Below, piece after piece: positions 9,349 through 17,752 of a DNA stretch of 64,000 bases (its first letter is position 1; each line of letters starts with the position of its first letter). The notes beneath the pieces are model-generated. The model saw only the letters and a list, made by a program, of their open reading frames with translations. It made no database searches and was not told the origin of the DNA. Source of the DNA: Brucella gallinifaecis. GTDB taxonomy: Bacteria > Pseudomonadota > Alphaproteobacteria > Rhizobiales > Rhizobiaceae. The stretch spans positions 372,001 through 436,000 of the forward strand of contig NZ_ML636800.1 of assembly GCF_006476605.1 (NCBI RefSeq). Reading direction: 5' to 3'. A program made the position numbers and the translations under genes.

Positions 9349-9379
9349 GATCGGGTGCGTAGAATATGCGCACCCGATC
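9349..9379 (+). other. Intercistronic hairpin after the binding-protein gene
   Basis: 11-base arms GATCGGGTGCG (9349-9359) and CGCACCCGATC (9369-9379) with a 9-base loop, 12 bases after the stop codon and without a U-run. Such hairpins commonly protect the binding-protein mRNA, giving more binding protein than permease. Confidence 0.6.
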
Positions 9380-9404
9380 CCAAATCGTAAATTCGGGGAA
9401 TATC

Positions 9405-10226
9405 ATGTCGCAGAGAATGACAGGTTTTCTGTTGGTCGCGCCAGCACTGGCTATCGTATTGTTCCTGTTCATCGTACCGCTATTTGGTGCATTAACAGGA
9501 GCATTTCACGTTGGCGAAGATTGGGGATTAGGCAATTTCATCAAGGCTTTCGAGCTTTATTCAAGCGACATGATATTCACGCTTGTGATCGTCACACTTT
9601 CTTCTGCGCTGATCGCACTTCTCGCAATAGCCATTGGTGGTTATCTGACGCTCGGCTCCAATCTGCGTGCCGTAGCTGTCCTGCGCTGGCTTTACCGCTG
9701 GCCGCTATTCATTCCATTCATTGTGGTCGGGCAGATACTTCGCACATTTCTAGCCAAAAACGGGCTGATGAACAGCCTGCTGATTGAAAGCGGCGTCTTG
9801 TCTCCGCTTCAGGTGATAAGCTTTCTTGACTGGCGCGGCATTGTAATCGCCTTTGTCTGGAAACAAACGCCGTTCGTGACATTGCTGCTTGCAGGAGCCA
9901 TGGCATCGATTGATCGCAGTACGATTGAATCGGCACGCAATCTTGGTGCGGGACGATTGCGCATTCTCATTGAAATTGTGCTCCCACAAGTTCGCCCGAC
10001 ATTGTTTGTCGGCCTGATCCTCAGTTTTGTCACCATGATGTCGGTGCTTTCGGTGCCGCTGATGATCAATGCCCAGTCGCCGACCATGATCACAGCGAAT
10101 ATGGCATTCCGTATCAATGCTTATGGCGATTATGGCGTAGCTAATGCGCTTGGGACAATATCACTCCTGATGACCAGCCTTGTTGCATGGGTTTATTTGC
10201 GCCAAACAATGAGGGAGCACGGCTGA
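9405..10226 (+). CDS. ABC transporter permease (first)
   Basis: Inner-membrane permease of 273 aa with six hydrophobic segments. The BPD-type EAA loop is readable as STIESARNLGAGRLRILIEIVLPQVRP near residues 180-205. I chose ATG 9405 behind GGGGAA; an earlier in-frame ATG at 9366 lies inside the intercistronic hairpin. It overlaps the next permease by one base (TGATG). With its partner it would form the channel for the importer of unknown substrate. Confidence 0.9.
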   Translation: MSQRMTGFLLVAPALAIVLFLFIVPLFGALTGAFHVGEDWGLGNFIKAFELYSSDMIFTLVIVTLSSALIALLAIAIGGYLTLGSNLRAVAVLRWLYRWPLFIPFIVVGQILRTFLAKNGLMNSLLIESGVLSPLQVISFLDWRGIVIAFVWKQTPFVTLLLAGAMASIDRSTIESARNLGAGRLRILIEIVLPQVRPTLFVGLILSFVTMMSVLSVPLMINAQSPTMITANMAFRINAYGDYGVANALGTISLLMTSLVAWVYLRQTMREHG

Positions 10227-11038
10227 TGAAAACCACACTTGACTGGCGCTGGATACCGCGCGGCATTTTGCTTGGTCTGTTGGCTTTTGCTATATTCGGA
10301 CCGCTTGCGAACCTTCTTCTCTGGGCCGTGGCAGAACGCTGGTATTTCCCGCATACATTGCCCATTCAATATGGCTTTTCCTTTTGGGCCAATGTGTTTT
10401 CACCGCGTGGCAATGCAGTTTCATCGCTCTCGACAAGTATGATTATTGCATGTTTGACAGTTGTTGTTGCACTTGGGCTGGCCATTCCGGCAGGCTATGC
10501 ATTGGCAAGGCTAAAATTGCCATTTCGGGGGTTTATCCTGCTTATTCTGCTGATCCCACAGGCTTTTCCAAACCTGCCAATCTACGTCAATATTGCGCAG
10601 ATGTTTTATTCACTGCAATTAAACGGGACAATAATTGGTGTGGTGCTGGTTCATGTGACGCATGGACTTGTCTATGCTGTGTGGATTGCAACCGCTGCTT
10701 TTTCCGCGATTGACCGCGAGCTGGAGGAAGCAGCACGTTCCATGGGGGCTTCGGCCATTAAAACTTTTTTTCACATCACATTGCCAATTGCAGCGCCGGG
10801 ACTGCTTGCCAGCGCTATCTTTGTATTTCTTGAATCTCTCGATGAATTCACAGGAACATATTTTGTAGGTGCGCCTGATATTACAACATTGCCACTGATG
10901 CTTTATACAGCAAGCTCGGGCGGCAACTATCAAATCGCATCGATCAGTGCGCTGATTCTGCTGGTGCCATCCATTGCATTCATGTTCGTGGTCGAGCGTT
11001 TTCTGCGCGCCGACGTTCTCTCAAAAGTAGGTCGATAA
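10226..11038 (+). CDS. ABC transporter permease (second)
   Basis: Inner-membrane permease of 270 aa with six predicted segments. The EAA loop is RELEEAARSMGASAIKTFFHITLPIAAPG near residues 164-192. GAGGGA lies about 8 bases before the ATG, which overlaps the previous stop. Its stop in turn overlaps the first ATG of the LacI gene. The pairing of two unequal permeases with one ATPase fits this importer class. Confidence 0.9.
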   Translation: MKTTLDWRWIPRGILLGLLAFAIFGPLANLLLWAVAERWYFPHTLPIQYGFSFWANVFSPRGNAVSSLSTSMIIACLTVVVALGLAIPAGYALARLKLPFRGFILLILLIPQAFPNLPIYVNIAQMFYSLQLNGTIIGVVLVHVTHGLVYAVWIATAAFSAIDRELEEAARSMGASAIKTFFHITLPIAAPGLLASAIFVFLESLDEFTGTYFVGAPDITTLPLMLYTASSGGNYQIASISALILLVPSIAFMFVVERFLRADVLSKVGR

Positions 11039-12114
11039 TGATGACCGACAAAGATTGTTTTCAGGACGAACTTCCCGAAAACCAGCCACGTTTCATCAGT
11101 GCTCATGAAGTCGCGGTGGAAGCAGGTGTATCGCGTTCGGCAGTTTCACGAACCTTCACGCCCGGTGCCAGTGTCTCGCCATCAACCCGTGAAAAAGTGT
11201 TGAAAGCGGCTGAAAAGCTTGGTTATCAGGTCAATGATCTGGCGCGTGGCTTGCTCGCCAAACGCAGTCACATCGTAGGCATGATAGCTGCCGACCCGGC
11301 AAGTCCATTTCGCTCACGCCAGATTGAAGCTCTTTCCCGCCGTCTGACTGCACGTGGCAGCGTGCCTGTACTGATCCCGACTGGGCAGCATGGTGAAAAT
11401 CTTTCTGCAGCACACCAGACATTGCTACGTTATCGCGCAGAAGCGACTGTTGTTTTATCCGGCATGCCATCATCGTCTTTTATCGAACTGGCGCAGCGCA
11501 ACGGACAGACATTAATCGTCGTCGGTCGCAATGAAGATGGGCCTGATCATATCAGGATTAATAATCGCCAGGCAGCAGAAACAGCCGTTGATGTATTTGC
11601 CGCACGCGGCATCAAGCATCTTGGACTTGTTACGTCGAATGTTCGTAGCCCTAATCTGCTGGAACGTGAAGAAGCTTATATTACACGAGCCAAAACCATT
11701 GGCCTTGACGTGAGTATACAACGTGGAGAACTGACAGATTACGATGGAGGCTTTGCGGCTGCTTCACTTCTGCTTAGCGAACGGGACCGTGTTGAAGCCG
11801 TATTTTGCGTCAATGACCTAATGGCATTCGGGTTGATGGATTGTGCACGCGATGTCTTTAATCTCTCAATCCCGGAAGACCTGTCTGTCATTGGCTTCGA
11901 TAATGTCGCAGAAGCACGATGGGGCGCTTATCGTCTGACCACTTTTGATCAAAATGCCGAGCGTCTCTCGGTTGAAATTGTGCGTATGCTTGATGAACGC
12001 CAAAACAAACCCAATTTGCCTCCACAAATGGTGATGATTGACACGCCGCTTATCCTGCGTGGAAGTGTGCGGCCTCTTAAAAATGAGAATGTTACAAACG
12101 GAAAAATACCCTAA
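11038..12114 (+). CDS. LacI-family transcriptional regulator
   Basis: 358 aa. The N-terminal helix-turn-helix (ISAHEVAVEAGVSRSAVSRTFTPGASVSPSTREKVLKAAEKLGY, about 18-61) is a standard LacI headpiece, followed by the hinge (QVNDLARGL) and a periplasmic-binding-protein-like sensor domain ending near MIDTPLILRGS. It is translationally coupled to the permease gene (TAATG), so it is made with the transporter it probably controls. Paired ATG codons at 11038 and 11041 make the exact start uncertain. The expected inducer is the imported solute or a breakdown product. Confidence 0.93.
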   Translation: MMTDKDCFQDELPENQPRFISAHEVAVEAGVSRSAVSRTFTPGASVSPSTREKVLKAAEKLGYQVNDLARGLLAKRSHIVGMIAADPASPFRSRQIEALSRRLTARGSVPVLIPTGQHGENLSAAHQTLLRYRAEATVVLSGMPSSSFIELAQRNGQTLIVVGRNEDGPDHIRINNRQAAETAVDVFAARGIKHLGLVTSNVRSPNLLEREEAYITRAKTIGLDVSIQRGELTDYDGGFAAASLLLSERDRVEAVFCVNDLMAFGLMDCARDVFNLSIPEDLSVIGFDNVAEARWGAYRLTTFDQNAERLSVEIVRMLDERQNKPNLPPQMVMIDTPLILRGSVRPLKNENVTNGKIP

Positions 12115-12633
12115 ATGCCTGATCACTCCATTTGGCTGTCTCCAGCATATGATGATCTTGTTTTTCTTAAAGAAATCATACGGAATTTAAGCCAGCGCTT
12201 TAATACCCCACAATTTGAGCCGCATGTAACGCTTGTGCCTGATATGAAGTGTTCGGCGGAAGAACTTTTGCCTCAGGTGATACGTCTTGCAATAGGACGT
12301 AAACCGCTCGAGCTTCAGATTGAAAACGTAACTGGAAATGAAAGCTATTTTCGGTCTTTTTATGCGGCGCTCGAAAAGACCCCTGTCCTGATGCGCTTGA
12401 AACAAGAGTCCCTTGAAATATCCCGCGATGCCGGTTTGAAAAGTTTCCTGCCGCATGTCTCACTAGCCTATGGTGTTGAAGATTCTGAATTCAAACAGGC
12501 TGAGATGAAGCGCCTTGCCAAAGAGCTTTCAGGCCGAAAACTAAGGTTCGACCATCTGGTAATCGTGAGCTCATCAAGTCATACGCCAATCGACCAATGG
12601 CATTTAAAACACGACATATATCTGAAAGGCTAA
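12115..12633 (+). CDS. 2H phosphoesterase family protein (cyclic phosphodiesterase / 2'-5' RNA ligase-like)
   Basis: 172 aa with the two signature motifs of the 2H superfamily: His37-Val-Thr39 (FEPHVTLVP) and His114-Val-Ser116 (FLPHVSLAYG). Size and motif spacing resemble the CPDase branch, whose characterised members open cyclic phosphates such as ADP-ribose 1'',2''-cyclic phosphate or nucleoside cyclic phosphates. The ATG follows the LacI stop codon with no gap, so it belongs to the ABC operon. A role in processing an imported cyclic or diester phosphate is my inference; an unrelated RNA-end function is possible. Confidence 0.85.
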   Translation: MPDHSIWLSPAYDDLVFLKEIIRNLSQRFNTPQFEPHVTLVPDMKCSAEELLPQVIRLAIGRKPLELQIENVTGNESYFRSFYAALEKTPVLMRLKQESLEISRDAGLKSFLPHVSLAYGVEDSEFKQAEMKRLAKELSGRKLRFDHLVIVSSSSHTPIDQWHLKHDIYLKG

Positions 12634-12664
12634 GCCAGCCACAAAACATATGGCTGGCTATTGT
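12633..12664. terminator. Hairpin between convergent genes
   Basis: AGCCAGCCA (12633-12641) and TGGCTGGCT (12651-12659) form a 9-base-pair stem with a 9-base loop between the 2H phosphodiesterase (+) and the aldo/keto reductase (-). It starts on the last base of the former's stop codon. The U-tract is weak. Confidence 0.5.
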
Positions 12665-12667
12665 TCC

Positions 12668-13705
12668 TCAAAGCGGGCGCGGATAAGAGCGATAGATCTT
12701 TTCTATGTCGGCCAGTACTTCGGCTGATAACATCACTTCACTTGCTGCAATATTGACCTTGAGCTGTTCAATCGAGGTCGCACCAATAATCACAGACGTC
12801 ATGAAAGGCCGTGATAAAGAAAATGCGATCGCCATCTGCGCAATATCAAGACCGTGCTTTTTGGCGACATCAATATATGCGCGAATTACAGGCTCTGAAT
12901 AGGAACTATCGCGCCAAAGCCCCCCATCCGTCACAGAAGCCCGTGAACCTTCAGGAACCTTTCCATTGAGATATTTTCCGGTCAGTACACCCGCAGCAAG
13001 CGTCGAATAAGCTAGCAAACCAACGTCTTCAAACAGTGATACTTCAGCCATGTCATGATCAAATTCACGCTGCAAAAGACCATATTCATTCTGTATAGAT
13101 GCCATTCGCGGCAAATGATGCTCCTGCGCAATCTTTAACCACTGCATCGTGCCCCAAGCCGTTTCATTGGAAAGACCTACGTGAAGGATCTTGCCTGCAC
13201 GAACCGCATCATCAAGCCCCAGCAAAACATCATGAATCTGCTCACGTTCAGCCTGAGGATCAACATGAGACGGATCAAAACCCCATCCTTGACCAAAATG
13301 GTAGTGCGGACGCGATGGCCAATGAATTTGATAAAGATCAATATAATCGGTCTGCAAACGTTTCAGGCTATCGTTAATTGCCTCGGCGACACTTGCACGG
13401 CTTGGCTTGGCACCATCGCGAATCCATTCCTGACGACCTCCACCAGCAATCTTGCTGGCAAGAATGACACTCTCACGTTTACCAGATTTTTTGAACCAGC
13501 TACCGATATAGCTTTCAGTTTTCCCATAGCTTTCCCGGCTCATAGGAACTGCGTAGCCTTCGGCAGTGTCGATAAAGTTGACACCCGCATCGACTGCGAA
13601 ATCGAGCTGTTCATGCGCGTCGTTTTCAGTGTTCTGGACACCCCAGGTCATGGTACCAAGGCAAATTTCAGTAACATTGAGGCCTGTACGGCCTAAAAGC
13701 TTCAT
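12668..13705 (-). CDS. Aldo/keto reductase (Tas-like)
   Basis: NAD(P)H-dependent oxidoreductase of 345 aa with a TIM-barrel pattern. The start MKLLGRTGLNVTEICLGTMTWG is the usual Tas/YajO-type opening. Catalytic residues are visible: Asp and Tyr in FIDTAEGYAVP, Lys in ILASKIAG, His in YQIHWPSR. The C-terminal nucleotide-binding segment is SVIIGATSIEQLKVNI. I chose ATG 13705 over the upstream 13786 because the extra 27 residues do not belong to the fold. It is the last of four genes running the same way (lysine dehydrogenase, binding protein, DadA-like enzyme, this one). The substrate is unknown. Confidence 0.9.
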   Translation of the reverse strand: MKLLGRTGLNVTEICLGTMTWGVQNTENDAHEQLDFAVDAGVNFIDTAEGYAVPMSRESYGKTESYIGSWFKKSGKRESVILASKIAGGGRQEWIRDGAKPSRASVAEAINDSLKRLQTDYIDLYQIHWPSRPHYHFGQGWGFDPSHVDPQAEREQIHDVLLGLDDAVRAGKILHVGLSNETAWGTMQWLKIAQEHHLPRMASIQNEYGLLQREFDHDMAEVSLFEDVGLLAYSTLAAGVLTGKYLNGKVPEGSRASVTDGGLWRDSSYSEPVIRAYIDVAKKHGLDIAQMAIAFSLSRPFMTSVIIGATSIEQLKVNIAASEVMLSAEVLADIEKIYRSYPRPL

Positions 13706-13819
13706 TTTCACGAGATTTTTTCCGGATCGTTTTCCCGCTAAACGCGGATGTGATGGGACATGATTGATAACCCTGCATTGGCGCATCTGACAAGACCGCC
13801 AGTCAAAAATCGAAGATGA

Positions 13820-15064
13820 TTATAGAAACCGATTTGCTGAATAAGGAGCTGGATCAGTAAATGTTTTCTCGCCGCTCATCATCTCAGCCAGCAGACGACC
13901 ACTCGCCGGACCAAGTGTGAGACCATGATGCGCATGTCCAAAATCAAACCATAGCCCTTTATGGCGTGAAGCAGGTCCAATCACCGGCCGCATATCCGGC
14001 AAACATGGGCGCAAGCCCAACCAGGGTTTTGTTTCCAGGGGTCCGCCCAGTTGCGGCACAAGACGCCGGGCAATTTTTTCGGCGCGTTTGAGTTGGATAA
14101 AGCTGGCAGGAGCATCGGGCGATGCAAATTCAATACCGGTTGAAAGCCGAACACCTTGCACCATCGGGGCAAGCACATAACCGGCTTCTTCATCGACCAC
14201 TGTATGACCGAGGCGTTCACCATCCTGCATTTCAAAATGCATATGATGGCCGCGTTTGATACCAAGCGGTATTGGATAACCACATTTCTGGAAAATCAGG
14301 CCCGATTGCGGACCAAGTGCTACAACAACCTCACGCGCAAAGGTGAGACCTTCCTGTGTCGTGACTTGCCAGCCATTTGCACTTTCTGTCAGCGTTTCTG
14401 CATCGCCATGAACAAATCTGCCACCATTCGAGCGAAACAGATCAGCATAGGCTTGCACCAGACCACCCGGATTAACAATGGTTTTCGGATCAAGCCAGTG
14501 AATGCCGCCGGCAACATCTCCCAGTGCTGTTTCGCGTTGTTTGAGCGCTTGAGCATCCAGAACATCATAGGCAAGATTAAAGCGTTGTAACTGTGGCAGG
14601 CGTTGTATAGCTGCGTTAAATGCAGCTTCATTGCGAAAGACTTCAATCCAGCCCTGTGAACGCACAAGTCGTTCACAACCGGCCTGTGCAATAAGTGCAT
14701 CATGCTCGCGAACGCTCGCTTCAATCAGCGGCAACATGGCCTCTGTTGCGATTTTCAAGCGCTCTGGCGACGATTCACGCCAATACGCAAATAGCCAGCG
14801 GGCGATACGGGGGATGTAGAGTGGATCATAACGCACATCGCAACGACGGTTCAGGGCATAGCGCAGCAACGTAGCAAACCCTTGAGGGAAGGAATAGGGA
14901 ATGACGCTTGAACGCTCAATTAAACCCGCATTACCAAAGCTTGTGCCTTGCCCCGGACCTTTGCGATCGACCAATGTGACTGAGCGACCTCGCGCTTGCA
15001 AATGAAGCGCTGCCGAAACCCCGATGATACCCGCACCCAGAACGATGACATCTTGTTGCTGCAT
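13820..15064 (-). CDS. FAD-dependent D-amino-acid dehydrogenase-like oxidoreductase
   Basis: 414 aa of the DAO/DadA family. The N-terminal FAD-binding motif is VIVLGAGIIGVSAALHLQARGRSVTLVDR (5-33), followed by GTSFGNAGLIERSS. The late GLRPCLPDMRPVIGP and FGHAHHGLTLGPASGRLLAEM segments close the FAD site. Such enzymes oxidise amino or imino acids to keto acids and pass electrons to quinone. Its position between an amino-acid-binding protein and the reductase gene suggests amino-acid catabolism. Specificity (D-amino acid, sarcosine, proline) cannot be told from the sequence. Confidence 0.88.
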   Translation of the reverse strand: MQQQDVIVLGAGIIGVSAALHLQARGRSVTLVDRKGPGQGTSFGNAGLIERSSVIPYSFPQGFATLLRYALNRRCDVRYDPLYIPRIARWLFAYWRESSPERLKIATEAMLPLIEASVREHDALIAQAGCERLVRSQGWIEVFRNEAAFNAAIQRLPQLQRFNLAYDVLDAQALKQRETALGDVAGGIHWLDPKTIVNPGGLVQAYADLFRSNGGRFVHGDAETLTESANGWQVTTQEGLTFAREVVVALGPQSGLIFQKCGYPIPLGIKRGHHMHFEMQDGERLGHTVVDEEAGYVLAPMVQGVRLSTGIEFASPDAPASFIQLKRAEKIARRLVPQLGGPLETKPWLGLRPCLPDMRPVIGPASRHKGLWFDFGHAHHGLTLGPASGRLLAEMMSGEKTFTDPAPYSANRFL

Positions 15065-15088
15065 GGTATCCCCGAGCTATTTCATAAA

Positions 15089-15129
15089 ATGAAAATGCGC
15101 ATTGACGGTCTGCCGATGCGCATTTTCAT
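15089..15129 (-). terminator. Large hairpin between binding protein and DadA-like gene
   Basis: Perfect 14-base arms ATGAAAATGCGCAT (15089-15102) and ATGCGCATTTTCAT (15116-15129) with a 13-base loop. It follows the binding-protein gene on the reverse strand and is trailed by a T-rich stretch. It is probably a terminator or attenuator that lets the binding protein be made in excess. Confidence 0.6.
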
Positions 15130-15170
15130 ACATCAAAATAGCGAAACTTTTACAAGTCACTTATTTTCGA

Positions 15171-15932
15171 TCAATAAATGTCAAAATCAAAATACTTTTT
15201 GCGGATTGTTTCATAAGTGCCGTTGTCGCGAATCTTTTTAATCGCCGCATTAAACTGTTCACGCAAATCATCGTCACCCTGACGCAAGGCAACAGAAATC
15301 TTGGTTTCCGAGCCCGGAATATCGCCAAGGAACTTACAGCAATCAGCGCCCTGCTTCTTCAGCCAATCAGCAGCCAGAAACTTGTCAGCGGCAATCGCAT
15401 CAATTCGGCCATTTTCAAGATCGGCATTGGCTTCATCAGCGGTCGGATAAAGCTTCACATCCGCACCGGCTTTGCCATAAACATCATCGGCGTAATTGCC
15501 CTGTGTCGTGCCAGCCTGCGCACCAACAGTTTTGCCATCAAATGCTGAAGGCTCCAGCGAGGTAATATCCGTGTCCTTCGGAACCACAACTGCGAGTGGT
15601 GTTGTGTAATAACGTTCCGAGAATGCCACCTGCTTTTCGCGCTCAGGGGTAATTGCCATGGATGCAATCACTGCATCAAACTTATTGGCCTGAAGGCCGG
15701 GGATCATGCCGTCCCAGTCATTGGCAACGATTTCACATTTGGCTTCCATCGCTTCACAAAGTGCATTTGCAATATCAATGTCAAAGCCAATCAGCTTGCC
15801 GTCTGGCGACATGTAGTTGAAGGGTGGATAAGCGCCTTCACTGGCAATACGGATTTCTTTCCAATCCTTTGCCTGTACAGGCATGGCAAGAACGACAGAG
15901 GCCAGACCGGCCATTAGAATTGTCTTGAACAT
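15171..15932 (-). CDS. Polar amino acid ABC transporter substrate-binding protein (lysine/arginine/ornithine type)
   Basis: 253 aa of the HisJ/ArgT family. The signal peptide ends MPVQAK near residue 22. Family hallmarks are GAYPPFNYMSPDGKLIGFDIDIANALCEAM, DWDGMIPGLQANKFDAVIASMAITPERE and the AGTTQGNY loop. Two cysteines form the usual LC-E-A-KC pair and a further CC occurs late. No permease or ATPase genes lie beside it, so it must use a transporter encoded elsewhere. The neighbouring lysine 6-dehydrogenase-like gene makes lysine or ornithine a plausible ligand (inference). Confidence 0.9.
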   Translation of the reverse strand: MFKTILMAGLASVVLAMPVQAKDWKEIRIASEGAYPPFNYMSPDGKLIGFDIDIANALCEAMEAKCEIVANDWDGMIPGLQANKFDAVIASMAITPEREKQVAFSERYYTTPLAVVVPKDTDITSLEPSAFDGKTVGAQAGTTQGNYADDVYGKAGADVKLYPTADEANADLENGRIDAIAADKFLAADWLKKQGADCCKFLGDIPGSETKISVALRQGDDDLREQFNAAIKKIRDNGTYETIRKKYFDFDIY

Positions 15933-16037
15933 CGCTTCCCTATTTCATTTGTAGTCGTGAATTTCTTATGAAGTCCCGGTTCGGATTGCCCGTAAAATCA
16001 TACAAATTCAATAGCAACTTTGTGGTTATATTCAATG

Positions 16038-16072
16038 CAAAGTAACCCGTTGCGCAGTAAACGCAACGGGTC
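16038..16072 (-). terminator. Terminator after the lysine dehydrogenase-like gene
   Basis: ACCCGTTGCG (16045-16054) pairs with CGCAACGGGT (16062-16071) over a 7-base loop; on the reverse strand it is followed by TTACTTT. It lies 23 bases beyond the stop codon. Confidence 0.65.
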
Positions 16073-16094
16073 TGATGTGGCCTTAAAGGTGCTT

Positions 16095-17198
16095 TCAGGC
16101 AACAAGACGCGTCGCGTGATCTTCCTGAGCATAGGCTTTTCCAAAGCGGTTTGCGAGAAATGCATCCAGTGTAATGTCTTCCTGACGAACAAAGCCTTTC
16201 TGGGCAATTTCCCCCTTGGCGAGCATATCAAGCACGGCACAAATTGCCGAAGCAGTGGTGATCTGAATGCCTGAACGCACGATTGTGCCAACCTGATTGG
16301 CATAAACCTTGTTTGCATAGGTTTCCTGAACCAGACGACCGTTTTTCATGCCTGATACAGTAACGAAGATCACGATAACATCCTGCAATGTGCTTGGCAG
16401 GGCGTTTTCAAAAATATCCTTGAGCACTTCACGGCGATGACGCAAACCAAGATCGTTCAACAATGCCTTCATCAGGGCAACATGACCCGGATAACGGATC
16501 GTGCGATAGTTGAGTGTACGAACCTTGCCTTCAAGTGTATCGCATAATGTGCCCAGACCGCCCGAAGTATTGAACGCTTCATAGGTTACACCATCCAGCG
16601 AAAATTCTTCACGCTCTTCAAGAGCTGGCACCTTGGTCAATTGACCATTGACGATAGCTTCACACGGTTCAATATATTCGTTAATCAGGCCGTCAGTGCT
16701 CCAGGTCAGGTTATAGTTAAGAGCATTGGACGGAAATTCTGGCAGAGCACCAACACGCATACGCACGTTTTCAAGCGTGTCGAAGCGTTTTGCAAGATCA
16801 TAGGCCACAATCGAAATAAAACCCGGAGCAAGGCCGCATTGTGGAATGAAAGCGGTTTTGGCATTTTTCGCCAGCTCCATAACGCGCTTGGTGCTGGCAA
16901 CATCCTCAGTCAAATCGAGATAATGCACGCCGGTTTTGGCAGCAGCTTCAGCAATCATCGTGGTAAGCTGAAACGGAGCTGCACTCAGAACGGCAAACTT
17001 GCCAGCCAGAACGGCTTCAAGCGCCTGCGCATCTGCAATGTCGAGCGCCTGTGTCTTGACTGTTGCGCCAGTGTCCAGCGCATCAAGCTGTGTCTGCGAA
17101 CGATCGACAACCGTTACAGCATAATCACCAGTTGAAGCCAGTAGATCGGCAATGGTCGCGCCAATTTTTCCCGCGCCTACAACAACGATCTCTTTCAT
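16095..17198 (-). CDS. Saccharopine dehydrogenase-family protein, probable lysine 6-dehydrogenase
   Basis: 367 aa. An N-terminal Rossmann motif (VVVGAGKIGATIADLLASTGDYAVTVVDR, 5-33) is followed by the Sacchrp_dh-type core (CGLAPGFISIVAYDLAKRF; SGGLGTLCDTLEGKVRTLNYRTIRYPGH). Length and these segments match the lysine 6-dehydrogenase of Agrobacterium (about 370 aa), which deaminates the epsilon carbon of lysine to give piperideine-6-carboxylate. A divergent Lrp-type regulator 125 bases away fits amino-acid control. Assignment to lysine is from my memory of the family; another amino-acid dehydrogenase remains possible. Confidence 0.8.
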   Translation of the reverse strand: MKEIVVVGAGKIGATIADLLASTGDYAVTVVDRSQTQLDALDTGATVKTQALDIADAQALEAVLAGKFAVLSAAPFQLTTMIAEAAAKTGVHYLDLTEDVASTKRVMELAKNAKTAFIPQCGLAPGFISIVAYDLAKRFDTLENVRMRVGALPEFPSNALNYNLTWSTDGLINEYIEPCEAIVNGQLTKVPALEEREEFSLDGVTYEAFNTSGGLGTLCDTLEGKVRTLNYRTIRYPGHVALMKALLNDLGLRHRREVLKDIFENALPSTLQDVIVIFVTVSGMKNGRLVQETYANKVYANQVGTIVRSGIQITTASAICAVLDMLAKGEIAQKGFVRQEDITLDAFLANRFGKAYAQEDHATRLVA

Positions 17199-17323
17199 AT
17201 TTTTCCCCTTGGTTCATGCAATTTCAATAGATAAAGAATCTCATAAATTTCGGCGAAAAGAAGCGTATAAACTGACGATTTCACATTGTTTATTTATACA
17301 AAATGACGTAATTAATATGCATT

Positions 17324-17752
17324 ATGACGACAAATGCCGATCTTGCCCTTATCGCCCTGCTACGTGAAAATGCACGTGCATCCACCGCCGACCTTGCGAG
17401 ACGGCTGGGTGTATCGCGTACGACCATACAAAGCAGGCTGGAAAAGCTTGAAAAACGAGGCGTGATTGAGGGCTACACCGTTCGAGTAGCTTCTGAATTC
17501 GAGCGTGATCTGGTGCGTGCGCATGTATTGGTGACAGCGCTACCGAAGCTCGCACCAAAAGTTGAAACAGCATTGCGCGGAATTATGGCTGTGCGTATGT
17601 TGCACTCTGTCAGCGGTCATTTCGATATGATTGTAATTGTTGAAGCACCATCAATTCAGGAACTCGATATTGTGCTCGACAAAATCGGAGCGCTTGAAGG
17701 AGTCGAGCGCACCATGTCTTCAATCATTTTATCAACGCGGATTGATCGATAA
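17324..17752 (+). CDS. Lrp/AsnC-family transcriptional regulator
   Basis: 142 aa. The N-terminal helix-turn-helix is DLALIALLRENARASTADLARRLGVSRTTIQSRLEKLEKRGVIEGY (about 5-50), with a C-terminal RAM ligand domain (HVLVTALPKLAPKVETALR; SVSGHFDMIVIVEAPS). It is divergent from the lysine 6-dehydrogenase-like gene and likely activates it in response to the amino acid. Its stop codon abuts the stop codon of the convergent MgtC gene with no base between them, and I see no terminator there. Confidence 0.93.
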   Translation: MTTNADLALIALLRENARASTADLARRLGVSRTTIQSRLEKLEKRGVIEGYTVRVASEFERDLVRAHVLVTALPKLAPKVETALRGIMAVRMLHSVSGHFDMIVIVEAPSIQELDIVLDKIGALEGVERTMSSIILSTRIDR

